From Halogeometricum sp. S3BR5-2 (GTDB lineage Archaea > Halobacteriota > Halobacteria > Halobacteriales > Haloferacaceae): a DNA stretch of 64,000 nt. The notes beneath the pieces are model-generated. The model ran no database searches, had not been told where the DNA came from, and worked only from the letters and a program-made list of their open reading frames with translations. The stretch's first letter is position 1. Every line of letters starts with the position of its first letter. The stretch spans positions 1 through 64,000 of the forward strand of contig NZ_JAMQOQ010000001.1 in NCBI RefSeq assembly GCF_031624635.1. The letters are read 5' to 3'. Below are positions 35,144-44,184 of the stretch, piece by piece. The position numbers were made by a program, and so were the translations under genes.

Positions 35144-36265
35144 ATGTTCCCACCGTTACCCTATCTCGAGTGGATATCCGGCCGGCCGGAGGAGGCGACG
35201 TACGACCTCGGGTCGAGCGACCTGCGAACGTCGGCGCACCGGTCGGGGGTAATCCCCGAGAGTCTGGCCGACCTCCCCGACCCCGACGAGGAGGTGACGC
35301 TCCGCTCGCAACTCGCCGACGAGTACGGCGTCGCCGAGGAGAACGTGCTCGTCACCGCCGGCGCGACGCACGCGAACCTCATCGCCGAGTCGGCCGCCCT
35401 CTCGGTCGCCGAGAGCGGGGACGGTGACGAGGACGACGGGACGCCGCCGCAGGTGCTCGTCGAGAAACCGGGCTACCAACCCCTCGTCTCCACGCCCGGC
35501 GCCCTCGGCGCCCGCGTCGACCGGTTCATCCGACCGGAGGAGGACGACGAACTCTCCGCGGACCGAATCGCCGCCGCGGCGCGGAGCAGTTTCGCCCTCG
35601 CGGTCACCTCGAACCGCCACAACCCGACGGGTCGGCTGACGACCCGCGAACGCCTCTCGAAGGCGGCCGACGCCGCCCGCGAGGCCGGCGGGTTCCTCCT
35701 CGTCGACGAGGTGTACGGCTCGTTCGTCACCGAGAACCCGGCCGGCCGCGCCTTCGGCGGCGTCACCGCCGCCGGCCTCGACGGGGCGGCCGTCACCGGG
35801 TCGCTGACGAAGTTCTACGGTCTCGGCGGCCTCCGAATCGGCTGGCTCATCGGCCCCGAAGAACTGCTCGACGCCGCCCGCGACGCGGCGTTTCACCTCC
35901 CCACCGTCGCCGAACCGAGTCGGGCGCTGGCCCGCCGCGCACTCCACAACCGCGAGCGACTCTCCGAGGCGGCCCGCGAACACCTCCGCGCGAACCACGA
36001 ACTCCTCGCGGGGTTCGCCGCGGCGCACGAGAAACTCTCGGGGGAGGTGCACGACGGCAGTTCCTACGCGTTCCTCGCCCACGAGGACGCCGACGGCGAC
36101 GAGGTGGCGGAGGCGGCGTGGGAGGAGGGCATCCTCGTCGTCCCGGGCCGCTTCTTCGACGACGCCGACGGCTTCCGGGTCGCCCTCGGGCGCGAACCCG
36201 ACCACGTCGAGGCGGCGCTGGACGCCCTCTCGGAGGTGCTGGCGTCGTTGTCGGCGGACGACTGA
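35144..36265 (+). CDS. PLP-dependent aminotransferase, class I/II
   Basis: 373-aa fold-type I aminotransferase. The Schiff-base lysine is Lys223 in GSLTKFYGLGGLRIGW; the PLP-binding Asp/Tyr are in LLVDEVYGSF and the Asn in SNRHNPTG. The C-terminal small domain carries the substrate-carboxylate Arg region VALGREPDH. Substrate is not deducible. ATG at 35144; converges with the D-lactate-dehydrogenase-like gene. Confidence 0.87.
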   Translation: MFPPLPYLEWISGRPEEATYDLGSSDLRTSAHRSGVIPESLADLPDPDEEVTLRSQLADEYGVAEENVLVTAGATHANLIAESAALSVAESGDGDEDDGTPPQVLVEKPGYQPLVSTPGALGARVDRFIRPEEDDELSADRIAAAARSSFALAVTSNRHNPTGRLTTRERLSKAADAAREAGGFLLVDEVYGSFVTENPAGRAFGGVTAAGLDGAAVTGSLTKFYGLGGLRIGWLIGPEELLDAARDAAFHLPTVAEPSRALARRALHNRERLSEAAREHLRANHELLAGFAAAHEKLSGEVHDGSSYAFLAHEDADGDEVAEAAWEEGILVVPGRFFDDADGFRVALGREPDHVEAALDALSEVLASLSADD

Positions 36266-36313
36266 TTTTCCCGTCGCGCTCCGTTCGCCCCGGTTCCATC
36301 CCGTCCGCTTCGC

Positions 36314-39300
36314 TCAGGTCAGCGCTTCGGCCAGCATCTCCACCGGGTGCGGCGGTTCTTCCCCCTCCTCGCGTTCGCCGAGTTGCGACCGGCAGGACGC
36401 GCCGGGGGCGACGACCACCTCGCCCTCCGAACCCTCGACTTGGTCGTAGAGGATGCGTCCCATGGCCTTCGACAGCGAGTAGTGTTCGCGTTCGTAGCCG
36501 AACGACCCGGCCATCCCGCAACAGGTCGAATCCAGCGGGTCCACCTCGTAGCCCGCGCGGCGCAGGACGCCGACGGCGTGGTGGTCCTTCTTCGTCGACT
36601 TCTGGTGGCAGTGACCGTGGTACGTCAGCGACCGGGGCGGGGCGTTCGCCTCCAGACCCGCGTTCTCCAGGAGACGGAAGGCGTCGAAGTACTCCATCAC
36701 GCCGTAGGTGTTCGCCGCGACGGTCTCGACGTCCTCGCCCGAGAGCAGGTCGAGGTAGTCGTGTTGGAACATCACCGCGTCGGAGGGTTCGACGACGACG
36801 ACGCTCCAGTCGTCGCGGACCTGCGGCGCGAGGGCGTCGACGTTCTGCTTCGCGCAGTCGCGCGCGCTGTCGACGAACCCCTTCGAGTGCGGCGGCCGGC
36901 CGGACCCGGTGACGCCCTCCGGAATCCGGACGTGGACGCCCGCCGCTTCGAGGGCGCGGACGGCCGCCCTGCCGGCGTCGGGGTGGTTGTAGTTCGTGTA
37001 CGTGTCGGGGAACAGGAGCACCTTCGAGGCGGCCTCCCGCTCCGATATTCGGGCGCCGCCACGGGAGTCAAACCAATCCACGAACGACTCGCGGTGGAAC
37101 TCGGGGAGGTCGCGTTCGCTCGCGATGCCTACCGTCTTCTCCATCACGAAGCGCGCGCCGGGCACCTTCGAGGCGAGGTTCGAGACGGGGGCGAGGGCGC
37201 TGCCGACGGCCGACAGCGTCCCGATGTTCGCGAACATCTTGTCGCGGAGGCTGGACCCGTTGCGCCGGTGGTACTCGTGGGTCAGTTCCGCCTTCATCTT
37301 CGCCATGTCGACGCCGCTGGGGCAGTCCTTGATGCAGCCCTTACAGCCGACGCAGACGTCCAGCACCTCCTCGACGAACTCGTCCGTGAACTGCTCCTCG
37401 TCCGAGAGGTCGCCGCTCATCGCCTGTCGGAGCATGTTCGCCCGCCCGCGCGTGGACTGTATCTCCTCCTCTGTGGCGCGGTAGGTCGGACACATCACGC
37501 CGCCCGTCGTCTCCTGCGGGCCGCGACAGCCCGCACAGCCGTGACAGAGTTCGGCCATCCCCTGAAAGCCGTTCTCGTTGGGCCACTCCATCGCTGGGTC
37601 GAACCCGGCGTCGAACTCGTAGTCGGGGTCGAAGCGGAGGTGCTCGGTCATGTCGTGGGCGCTCCTCCCGACCGTTCCCTCCGGTCGCTGCTCGTCGTCT
37701 TGGTAGCCGCAGACGTTGCCGGGGTTGAGGAGCCAGTCGGGGTCGAACGCGGTCTTGAGGTCGCGGAAGGTCCGCCAGAGGTCGTCGCCGTACAGCTTCC
37801 GGTTCCACTGCGTGCGGGCGCGGCCGTCGCCGTGTTCGCCCGATACCGACCCGCCGTACTTCATGACGAGGTCCGTCGCCTCGTCGGCGATGGCCTCGAA
37901 CGTCTCGACGCCCTCGACGGTCTTCGTGCTCACCAGCGGCCGGATGTGGAGGACGCCCGGTCCCGCGTGGGCGTAGTAGGAGGCGAACGTGTCGTGCTCT
38001 TCCAGAATCTCCTGGAACTCCGCGACGTACGCCGGGAGGTTCTCCGCGGGGATGGCGGTGTCCTCGATGTAGGCGATGTGCTTCTCGTCGGTGGTCCGCG
38101 AGAGGAGGATGGGGAGGCCGGATTTGCGCATCTTCCAGAACTTCGCGCGCGTCTCGGCGTCGTGCGCCTCCATCGCCGCCACGGCGGTGTGTGACTTCCC
38201 GGTCGTCTCCGCCGCGCCCGCCGAGGGGTCGGCCTCGCTCACCCCGCCCGGAACTCGGTCCGCGACGAGGTCGGCGACCTGCTGACGACCGTGTTCGTCG
38301 TCCTCGGCGTAGAACTCGACTAAGAGAACCGAGTCGGTCCCGTCGGGCAGCATCCCGACCACGTCCTCGAACTCGGGCGTCTCCCCCGCCAACCCGAGAA
38401 GCACGTCGTCCATCACCTCGACGGCGGCCGGGTCGTGTTCGAGGATGGGGGCGACGTCCTCCATCGCGTCGACCACGTCGTCGTACGTCAGAAGCGCCAC
38501 GGCGGCGGTGTTCGGGACGGGTTCGAGCGAGACGGTCGCCTCCGTGACGATACCGAGCGTCCCCTCGGACCCGGCGACGAGTCGCGCGAGGTTCACCGTC
38601 CCCGGTTCGCTCTCGGGGTCGACGCCCGAGTCGTCCGGGAGGCGTCGCTCCCCGCGCATCTCGTCGACCAGCATGTCGAGGTTGTACCCCGAGACGTTGC
38701 GTTTCAGGTCCGGATAGCGCTCCGAAATCTCGTCGGCCTCCTCGTCCAGCACCCGCGCGACTTCGGCGTAGATGCGCTCTTCGATGGAGCCGTCGGGGTC
38801 GCCCTCCTCGCGGAGCGTCTCGACTTCGACTTCGCCGAACGTCGTCACGGTGCCGTCGGCGAGCACCACCTCCGCCGATTCGAGATAGTAGTCGGTCTTG
38901 CCGTACTTCAGCGAGTGCGCGCCCGTGGAGTTGTTGCCGACGGCGCCGCCGAGCGCCGACTTGTCCCCCCACGCGGGGTCGGGGGCGAACTTCAGCCCGC
39001 GCGGCTCCAGTTCGGCGTTCAGGTCGCCCAGTCGGACGCCGGCCTGCGCCGTCGCCGTCGCGGCGTCGGGGTCGACGTCGTAGACGGCGTCCATGTTCGC
39101 CATCAGGTCGAGGACGACGGCCCGGTTGACCGTCTGCCCGGCGAGACTCGTCCCGCCGCCGCGCGGGAGGACCGGAATCTCCCGCCTCGCGCAGTACTCC
39201 ATCACCGCGACCACGTCCTCGGTCGAAGCCGGCATGACGACGCCGATGGGCGTCTGCTCGTACGCCGAGGCGTCCGTCGCGTACAGTTCCCGCGAGTAGG

Positions 39301-39442
39301 TGTCGAAGCGCACGTCGCCCTCGACCAGCGACTCCAAGTCCGAGACCATCCCCGGACGCTCGACGTCGTCGTTCACGTAGTCGTAGTTCGCGTCGTCGTC
39401 CGCCGCGGGGTCGGCGAACCGCTCCCGTGAGTTCGATGCCAT
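36314..39442 (-). CDS. FAD-linked oxidase/4Fe-4S/CCG protein, D-lactate dehydrogenase type
   Basis: 1042-aa fusion. Residues about 40-270 are the FAD-binding PCMH domain (PRGGGTSLAGQ, GNNSTGAHS) and about 270-570 the FAD-oxidase C-terminal domain (HGDGRARTQW). About 630-740 is a double 4Fe-4S region (CHGCAGCRG..., CVGCKGCIKDC) and about 800-1040 the CCG heterodisulfide-reductase-type domain (YHGHCHQK, STCCGMAGSFGYE). Such proteins oxidise D-lactate or glycolate and pass electrons to the membrane. Long single-chain form usual in haloarchaea. Divergent from the PRC-barrel gene. Confidence 0.88.
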   Translation of the reverse strand: MASNSRERFADPAADDDANYDYVNDDVERPGMVSDLESLVEGDVRFDTYSRELYATDASAYEQTPIGVVMPASTEDVVAVMEYCARREIPVLPRGGGTSLAGQTVNRAVVLDLMANMDAVYDVDPDAATATAQAGVRLGDLNAELEPRGLKFAPDPAWGDKSALGGAVGNNSTGAHSLKYGKTDYYLESAEVVLADGTVTTFGEVEVETLREEGDPDGSIEERIYAEVARVLDEEADEISERYPDLKRNVSGYNLDMLVDEMRGERRLPDDSGVDPESEPGTVNLARLVAGSEGTLGIVTEATVSLEPVPNTAAVALLTYDDVVDAMEDVAPILEHDPAAVEVMDDVLLGLAGETPEFEDVVGMLPDGTDSVLLVEFYAEDDEHGRQQVADLVADRVPGGVSEADPSAGAAETTGKSHTAVAAMEAHDAETRAKFWKMRKSGLPILLSRTTDEKHIAYIEDTAIPAENLPAYVAEFQEILEEHDTFASYYAHAGPGVLHIRPLVSTKTVEGVETFEAIADEATDLVMKYGGSVSGEHGDGRARTQWNRKLYGDDLWRTFRDLKTAFDPDWLLNPGNVCGYQDDEQRPEGTVGRSAHDMTEHLRFDPDYEFDAGFDPAMEWPNENGFQGMAELCHGCAGCRGPQETTGGVMCPTYRATEEEIQSTRGRANMLRQAMSGDLSDEEQFTDEFVEEVLDVCVGCKGCIKDCPSGVDMAKMKAELTHEYHRRNGSSLRDKMFANIGTLSAVGSALAPVSNLASKVPGARFVMEKTVGIASERDLPEFHRESFVDWFDSRGGARISEREAASKVLLFPDTYTNYNHPDAGRAAVRALEAAGVHVRIPEGVTGSGRPPHSKGFVDSARDCAKQNVDALAPQVRDDWSVVVVEPSDAVMFQHDYLDLLSGEDVETVAANTYGVMEYFDAFRLLENAGLEANAPPRSLTYHGHCHQKSTKKDHHAVGVLRRAGYEVDPLDSTCCGMAGSFGYEREHYSLSKAMGRILYDQVEGSEGEVVVAPGASCRSQLGEREEGEEPPHPVEMLAEALT

Positions 39443-39635
39443 CAGTTGTCACGTCGTTCGGCCGTTCCGCGTATAAACCCCGGGACGGCGGCACCCCGGC
39501 CGGAAGGATTCCGAGTCCACTCGGTCCTCGGTCGGCGCCCCGTCAGACGGCCGTCTGCCGCCGTCTCCCTCGCGACCGGCTCTCGCGGCCGCGGAGCTAC
39601 GAACAATTAAGGCGGATGGCCTCAAGAGAATCCAC

Positions 39636-39929
39636 ATGGACGGGACTCCCGAAGAGCTGACGACGCTCGTCGGGCGCGAGGTCTACTCGAACAACGGCGT
39701 CTTCGTCGGGGAGGTCGAGGACATCCGCCTCGACCTCGACCGACAGACCGTGACCGGACTCGCGCTCGGTAGACTCAACGACGAACTGTTCGGCACCCGG
39801 ATCGAAGCCGGAAAGGGCGTGCTGCTCCCCTATCGCTGGGTTCGCGCCGTCGGCGACGTCATCCTCGTCAACGACGTGATAGAGCGTCTGAGACAGCCCG
39901 AAGAGGAAGAGGAGACGGTCGTCGCCTGA
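39636..39929 (+). CDS. PRC-barrel domain protein
   Basis: 97-aa beta-barrel protein with the PRC-barrel pattern LVGREVYSNNGVFVGEVEDIRLD and ending in an acidic tail. Haloarchaea have several such proteins; in archaea some are linked to cell division (CdpB type) or RNA handling, but this copy cannot be assigned. A TTAAGG box about 28 bp before the ATG supports the start. Confidence 0.83.
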   Translation: MDGTPEELTTLVGREVYSNNGVFVGEVEDIRLDLDRQTVTGLALGRLNDELFGTRIEAGKGVLLPYRWVRAVGDVILVNDVIERLRQPEEEEETVVA

Positions 39930-40003
39930 GGCGGGCGGAGCCGAACTCGAACTCGAATTCGACCCCGACCGCTCTCAGTTTCGTTTCTGCTTCAGTCTCA
40001 ATC

Positions 40004-41455
40004 TCAGTTTCCGTTTCCGCTCTCGCTCTCGACGCCCATCGCCGCGAACAGTTTCTTGCGGACCGCCTCCTCGGTGAGTTGGAGCAGCGTATCGCGGTTG
40101 TCCTCCGAGGTTTCGATGCCGGTGAAGATGCCGAGCGGAATCTCGACGTCGCCCTGCGTGGAGTGGCCGCCCGCCTCGCCGATGCCCTGGAAGGCGTCCT
40201 GCAGGACGTTGCCGATGTTCATGCGGATGTCCTTCGACCGGGCCGAGAGGTAGATGTTGTTGTCGACGATGCCGAAGACGGCCGTCGTCGTCACGCCCTC
40301 CAGATTGAGGAGGTGCTGAGCCGCCTGCCCGAGGGCGTCCCTGTCGCGGATGAACCCCGCGTTCGAGACGAGGTGACTCCCCTGTACGTCGCGGTTCTGG
40401 ATGGCTTCCGCGAGGACGTCCAGCGTCTCCGGCGACATCGACGGCGACTCCACCTGTTCGAGGGTGTCGTGGTCGGCGAACGGGTAGAGGTACGCCGCGG
40501 CCGTCAGGTCGGCGGGCGTCGTCTCGCGCTTGAAGTCCAGCGTCTCCGCGCGGATGCCGTAGAGGAGGGCAGTAGCGACGGCCTCGCTGGGGCTGATGTT
40601 GAACTCCTGGATGTACTTCGTGAGGATGGTCGACGTCGAGGAGACGTTCGGTCGCACGTCGATGAAGGCGGGGTCGATGGTTTCGCTCGGCTCGAAGTGG
40701 TCGATGAACACGTCCACCTCGGTGCCGATGTCGGGTTCGCCCGACTTCATGTGGTCGACGAGGGCCACCGCGCCGTAGGAGGCGAGGTCCGGCGCCTCCG
40801 ACAGTCGCAGCAGGTCGATGCCGAGGAGGTTGACGAACGCTCGGTTCTCCTGGTGGCCCATCTCGCCGTCGTAGAGGATGTCGGCCTCCACGTCGTACTC
40901 GGTGGCGATTGCCTGGAGGGCGGCGGCGCTGGCGATGGAGTCGGGGTCCGGGTTGTCGTGCGTCAGGATGGCCAGCGTCCCCTCCGTCGACTCCAGGAGG
41001 TCGGCCAGTTGGCGGGCTTTGTACTCCAGTTCGCCCGACTCCAGGGAGCGGAGCGCGGAGTCGGCGATGACCTCCGAGGGGTTGATGACGACGTCGGCCC
41101 CGAGTTCGGCGAGTTCGTCCTCGGAGACGGGGTCGGAGGCGCGGACGACGACGAACTGGTCGTCGCCCCGTTCCCGGATGGCCGACACCGCCGCCTTGTT
41201 CGCCTCGACGTCCGACGAGAGGATGAGGATCACGTCCCGGTCGCTGACGACGTCCCCCACCTCGGACTCCGAGATGTCGGTCGTCTGCGCGTTCAGGTCC
41301 TGGTCGCGGAGGGCTTCGACGCGGCTCTCGTCCTTGTCGAGGATGAGGACGTCTTTTCCCTCCTCGGTGAGTTCCTCGGCGACGGCGTGCCCGACGCTCC
41401 CGCACCCCAGAATCGCGTAGGTGGACATCGAGGAGATGGTGACCCCAGCACTCAT
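40004..41455 (-). CDS. RCK/TrkA-N plus DHH-DHHA1 phosphoesterase
   Basis: 483-aa fusion. An N-terminal Rossmann RCK domain (ILGCGSVGHAVAEEL, about 10-125) is joined to a DHH phosphoesterase (LTHDNPDPDSIAS, VALVDHMKS) and a DHHA1 C-terminal domain with GGHSTQG. DHH enzymes of this type may cleave cyclic or linear dinucleotides; the RCK domain suggests nucleotide or ion sensing. Three in-frame ATGs exist; 41455 is chosen because a TTAAG box sits about 30 bp upstream (41484-41488), which fits leaderless transcription. 41428 (MSTYAILG) is the alternative. Confidence 0.85.
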   Translation of the reverse strand: MSAGVTISSMSTYAILGCGSVGHAVAEELTEEGKDVLILDKDESRVEALRDQDLNAQTTDISESEVGDVVSDRDVILILSSDVEANKAAVSAIRERGDDQFVVVRASDPVSEDELAELGADVVINPSEVIADSALRSLESGELEYKARQLADLLESTEGTLAILTHDNPDPDSIASAAALQAIATEYDVEADILYDGEMGHQENRAFVNLLGIDLLRLSEAPDLASYGAVALVDHMKSGEPDIGTEVDVFIDHFEPSETIDPAFIDVRPNVSSTSTILTKYIQEFNISPSEAVATALLYGIRAETLDFKRETTPADLTAAAYLYPFADHDTLEQVESPSMSPETLDVLAEAIQNRDVQGSHLVSNAGFIRDRDALGQAAQHLLNLEGVTTTAVFGIVDNNIYLSARSKDIRMNIGNVLQDAFQGIGEAGGHSTQGDVEIPLGIFTGIETSEDNRDTLLQLTEEAVRKKLFAAMGVESESGNGN

Positions 41456-41635
41456 AATCGTCAGCACGTCTGGTCGGACGACACTTAACAGCACTCGTTT
41501 CCCGCGGTAGCGTCTGCGAACCGACGCGTTCGCCGACGGCGCCCCATCCGGTCAGCCGGTCGGCGTGCGCCGTTCTCCCACCAAGGGACTTAAACGAAAG
41601 GTCTTTACTTATCCCCCGGAAACGAACGACTGCAC

Positions 41636-41709
41636 GGGCCGGTAGCTCAGTTAGGGAGAGCGTCTGACTCTTAATCAGACGGTCGGGGGTTCAACTCCCT
41701 CCCGGCCCG
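41636..41709 (+). tRNA. tRNA-Lys (anticodon CTT)
   Basis: 74-nt cloverleaf: acceptor GGGCCGG/CCGGCCC, D-arm GCTCAGTTAGGGAGAGC, anticodon stem GTCTGA/TCAGAC with loop CTCTTAA giving CTT, T-arm GGGGGTTCAACTCCC, discriminator G. A TATA-like TTTACTTA lies about 30 bp upstream. No intron, no encoded CCA. Confidence 0.96.
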
Positions 41710-41731
41710 CTTCACTTCTCTTCGGAACCAC

Positions 41732-41749
41732 GCCCGCCGAGCGGCGGGC
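41732..41749 (+). terminator. GC hairpin after tRNA-Lys
   Basis: GCCCGCC-GAGC-GGCGGGC forms a perfect 7-bp stem with a 4-nt loop 23 nt after the tRNA. It might end or process the tRNA transcript; no T-run follows, so it is a structural guess. Confidence 0.35.
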
Positions 41750-41758
41750 TCGGCCGAC

Positions 41759-41779
41759 ACACCACGTTTCCGGTGAAAT
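41759..41779 (-). repeat. Isolated ORB-like site (identical to origin copy 1)
   Basis: The 21-mer is exactly the one at 3715-3735 beside orc1, 38 kb away. It lies between tRNA-Lys and the paralogue at 41976, in a gap (41710-41975) with no gene. Confidence 0.8.
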
Positions 41780-41975
41780 TTCTATAGAGAGCCCTCGAAA
41801 AATCTGTTTTCGGCGTTATCGCTCCGCCAGTTCGAAGCCGCTCTCGGAGTCGGCCCACGAACAGGTCGTCGCGGGCGGTGCCGAACGAGTCCGTCCGGGG
41901 TGCTCGGCGAGGAATACGGCGAAGAAGGGGTCGAATCGAGTCGCTTCCGAGGCATCGTCGACGCGGCGCTCCGTC

Positions 41976-42320
41976 TCAGACCTCGACGCGCCGTTCGCGT
42001 TCGCCGCGTTCCTCGTCGGCGCGGCGGGCGTCGTCGCGCCTCGGGGCGTCCGTCCGTCGGGTGTGGTCGACGCCGACGAGTTCGGTGACGCGCCACGCGT
42101 TGCCGCGCGACCCGAGCGACTCCATCTTCAGCGGTACCGTCGCCCCCGTCGGAAGCCGCGCCAGCGTGCGCCGAACGGCGTCGCTCTCGTACTCGACCAA
42201 CTGTCGAACCTCGCTCGACGCCTCCACCCGCACCGTCATCGCGCCGTGGTCGTTCATCGGCCACTCGATTCGCGCCGTCGTCGTCCCCGCGCCGGACGGG
42301 TTGGTGGTGTGGGACCACAT
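41976..42320 (-). CDS. Paralogue of the 93-aa protein at 11072
   Basis: 114 aa. The N-terminal 80 residues align with the 11072 product: WPMNDHGAMTVRVE, then LVEYESDAVRRTLARLPTGATVP and NAWRV. The C-terminal 30 residues are a charged Arg/Glu/Asp tail not shared by the paralogue. Function unknown. A TTTAAG box about 28 bp upstream of the ATG supports the start and mirrors the paralogue's promoter. Confidence 0.78.
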   Translation of the reverse strand: MWSHTTNPSGAGTTTARIEWPMNDHGAMTVRVEASSEVRQLVEYESDAVRRTLARLPTGATVPLKMESLGSRGNAWRVTELVGVDHTRRTDAPRRDDARRADEERGERERRVEV

Positions 42321-42444
42321 ACTGAATACCTGTCACCACACCATCTTAAACTCTAGTTTGCAGCCGCTGTGTTTATTATCATAATCTGAGAACAACAAGA
42401 ACTAGTGAAGAATTATCTCGTCTCGAAGACGATGCGTCCGGCGG

Positions 42445-42933
42445 TTACTCGTCTTCGAGTAATTCGTCGAGAAGCGTCTCCAACTCGTAGTTCTGGAGGA
42501 CGCGCGAACTGTCGCGGAGCGTCGAGACGACGAACGTGGAGTTCGTCCGTTCCACCTCGTCTATCTGCTCGAAGTCGGTGATGAGTCGTTCGACCATCTC
42601 CCGGCCCGAGAGGTGGGCGACGACGATGAAGTCCGTCTCGCCCATCGTGAAGTACGCCTGCGTGACCCCCTCCACGTCGAGAATCTTGTCCTGAAAGGTG
42701 TGGTGGGGTCCGCTGTAGTCGGTGAGCAACTCGACCAGTACGGTCACGCCGAGTCCCACCTTCTCCAAGTCGATGTCGTACAGGTCGTTCTTGATGATGC
42801 CCGCGTCGCGCAGGTTGTTCAGCCGGTAGTGTATCGTCGAGACGGGGATGTCCGTCTCCTCGTGGAGTCGTTCCGGACTCCCGGTTTCGAGGTCGGAGAT
42901 GGCCTTTAGAAGGCGGATATCACGTTCGTCCAT
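42445..42933 (-). CDS. Lrp/AsnC family transcriptional regulator
   Basis: 162-aa regulator. N-terminal helix-turn-helix (MDERDIRLLKAISDLETGSPERLHEETDIPVSTIHYRLNNL compressed into about residues 1-45; TIHYRLNNL is the recognition helix) and a C-terminal ligand-binding RAM-like domain (about 65-145, containing YFTMGETDFIVV). Divergent from the EamA transporter, which is its likely target; TTGTNGACA motifs lie in the shared promoter region. ATG at 42933 chosen at the conserved MDERD start. Confidence 0.9.
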   Translation of the reverse strand: MDERDIRLLKAISDLETGSPERLHEETDIPVSTIHYRLNNLRDAGIIKNDLYDIDLEKVGLGVTVLVELLTDYSGPHHTFQDKILDVEGVTQAYFTMGETDFIVVAHLSGREMVERLITDFEQIDEVERTNSTFVVSTLRDSSRVLQNYELETLLDELLEDE

Positions 42934-43041
42934 GGCCCAGTTGTCTCTCCATACGTCGCTCCGCGGTTGTATGTTCCGTCTTCCGCTCGGATTAGCGCCG
43001 CGCCGCAACTCGGTGGCCCGTGTATCGAATTACCACGGGTT

Positions 43042-43094
43042 TTGTGGACACAAGATTGTACCAGAATCGGATTTACAACGAACTCTTGTAGACA
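43042..43094. promoter_or_regulatory. Candidate Lrp operator in the lrp-eamA intergenic region
   Basis: TTGTGGACACAA at 43042-43053 is a palindrome with 5-bp arms. A related TTGTAGACA lies at 43086-43094, 44 bp on, about four helical turns. A TTTAATTA box follows at about 43097-43104, roughly 30 bp before the EamA ATG. Operator role is inferred from symmetry and position. Confidence 0.45.
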
Positions 43095-43132
43095 GGTTTA
43101 ATTACCCGCGGACGAATGAATGTACTACGCAG

Positions 43133-44119
43133 ATGTCGCTCCGAACCTCCTCCACCTCCGCCGACCGAAACGCCCTCCTCTTTCTCGCACTCGCGTGCTT
43201 TTGGGGTACGTCGTTCGTCGCTATCGAAACCGGACTCGAATACTTCCCGCCCGTGCTGTTCGCGGGCGTGCGCTACGTCCTCGCCGGCCTCGTCATCCTC
43301 GCCTACGCCGTCGCCACCACCGACCGCTGGATTCCCCGTACCCGCGCGGAGTGGCTCAGCGCGGGCGTCGCCGGTCTGTTCGTCATCGCGGCCTACCACG
43401 CGCTGGCCTACCTCGGACAGATGCACGTCTCCGCGCCCGTCGCCGCCGTCGTCGTCAGCCTCTCGCCCGTGCTGACGGCCGTGTTCGCCGCGGCGATGCT
43501 CGACGAGTCGCTCGACGCCGTCGCGGGCGTCGGCTTCCTCCTCGGCGTCCTCGGCGTCGTCATCGTCGCCAACCCGGACCCGGCGAACTTCCTGTCGTCG
43601 AACCTGCTCGGCATCGTTCTCGTCCTCCTCGGGGCCGCAAGTTTCGCCCTCGGGTCGGTGCTCACGGCGCCCCTGCGGACGACGCTCCCCACCGAGTCGA
43701 TGCAGGCGTGGGCGATGCTCATCGGCGCCGCCGTCCTCCTCGCGGTGTCGGCCGCCCGCGGCGAGTCCGTCGCCGCCGTCGAGTTGACGCTCCCGGCGCT
43801 CGTCTCCCTCGGCTACCTGACGCTCGTCTCCGGCGTCGTCAGCTACCTCATCTACTTCGCCCTCCTCGACCGCGTCGGCGCGACCGAGATCAACCTCGTC
43901 GGCTACCTCCAACCCGTCGCCGCCGCCGTCACCGGGTGGGCGCTGTTCGGTCAGGTCGTCGACGCGACGACGCTCGCCGGCTTCCTCGTCATCTTCGTCG
44001 GCTTCGGTCTCGTCACCCGCGAGACGCTCCGCGCGCGCCTCTTCGGCCGGTCCGCCCCCGCCGCCGTCCCGGACGGTTCGGCGACGACGACACGGGCCGA
44101 CGGCTACGACGCGGACTGA
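43133..44119 (+). CDS. EamA/DMT family transporter
   Basis: 328-aa membrane protein with about ten transmembrane segments arranged as two EamA repeats. The first opens with LACFWGTSFVAIETGL and FAGVRYVLAG; the second ends in LVGYLQPVAAAVTGWALFG. These export or import amino acids and small metabolites. Divergently transcribed from an Lrp regulator, which makes an amino-acid-related exporter plausible. It is followed by an MFS gene 65 bp downstream on the same strand. Confidence 0.88.
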   Translation: MSLRTSSTSADRNALLFLALACFWGTSFVAIETGLEYFPPVLFAGVRYVLAGLVILAYAVATTDRWIPRTRAEWLSAGVAGLFVIAAYHALAYLGQMHVSAPVAAVVVSLSPVLTAVFAAAMLDESLDAVAGVGFLLGVLGVVIVANPDPANFLSSNLLGIVLVLLGAASFALGSVLTAPLRTTLPTESMQAWAMLIGAAVLLAVSAARGESVAAVELTLPALVSLGYLTLVSGVVSYLIYFALLDRVGATEINLVGYLQPVAAAVTGWALFGQVVDATTLAGFLVIFVGFGLVTRETLRARLFGRSAPAAVPDGSATTTRADGYDAD

Positions 44120-44184
44120 GCGCCGATACCGTCGAATATACTACGAATCGAAACCGCTTTTCGACCCTCCCGCGCAGTACCGCC

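Noticed and set aside
41710-41975. A protein-coding gene after tRNA-Lys
   Set aside because: Frames are short extensions of antisense shadows; the region holds only a GC hairpin and the isolated ORB-like site.
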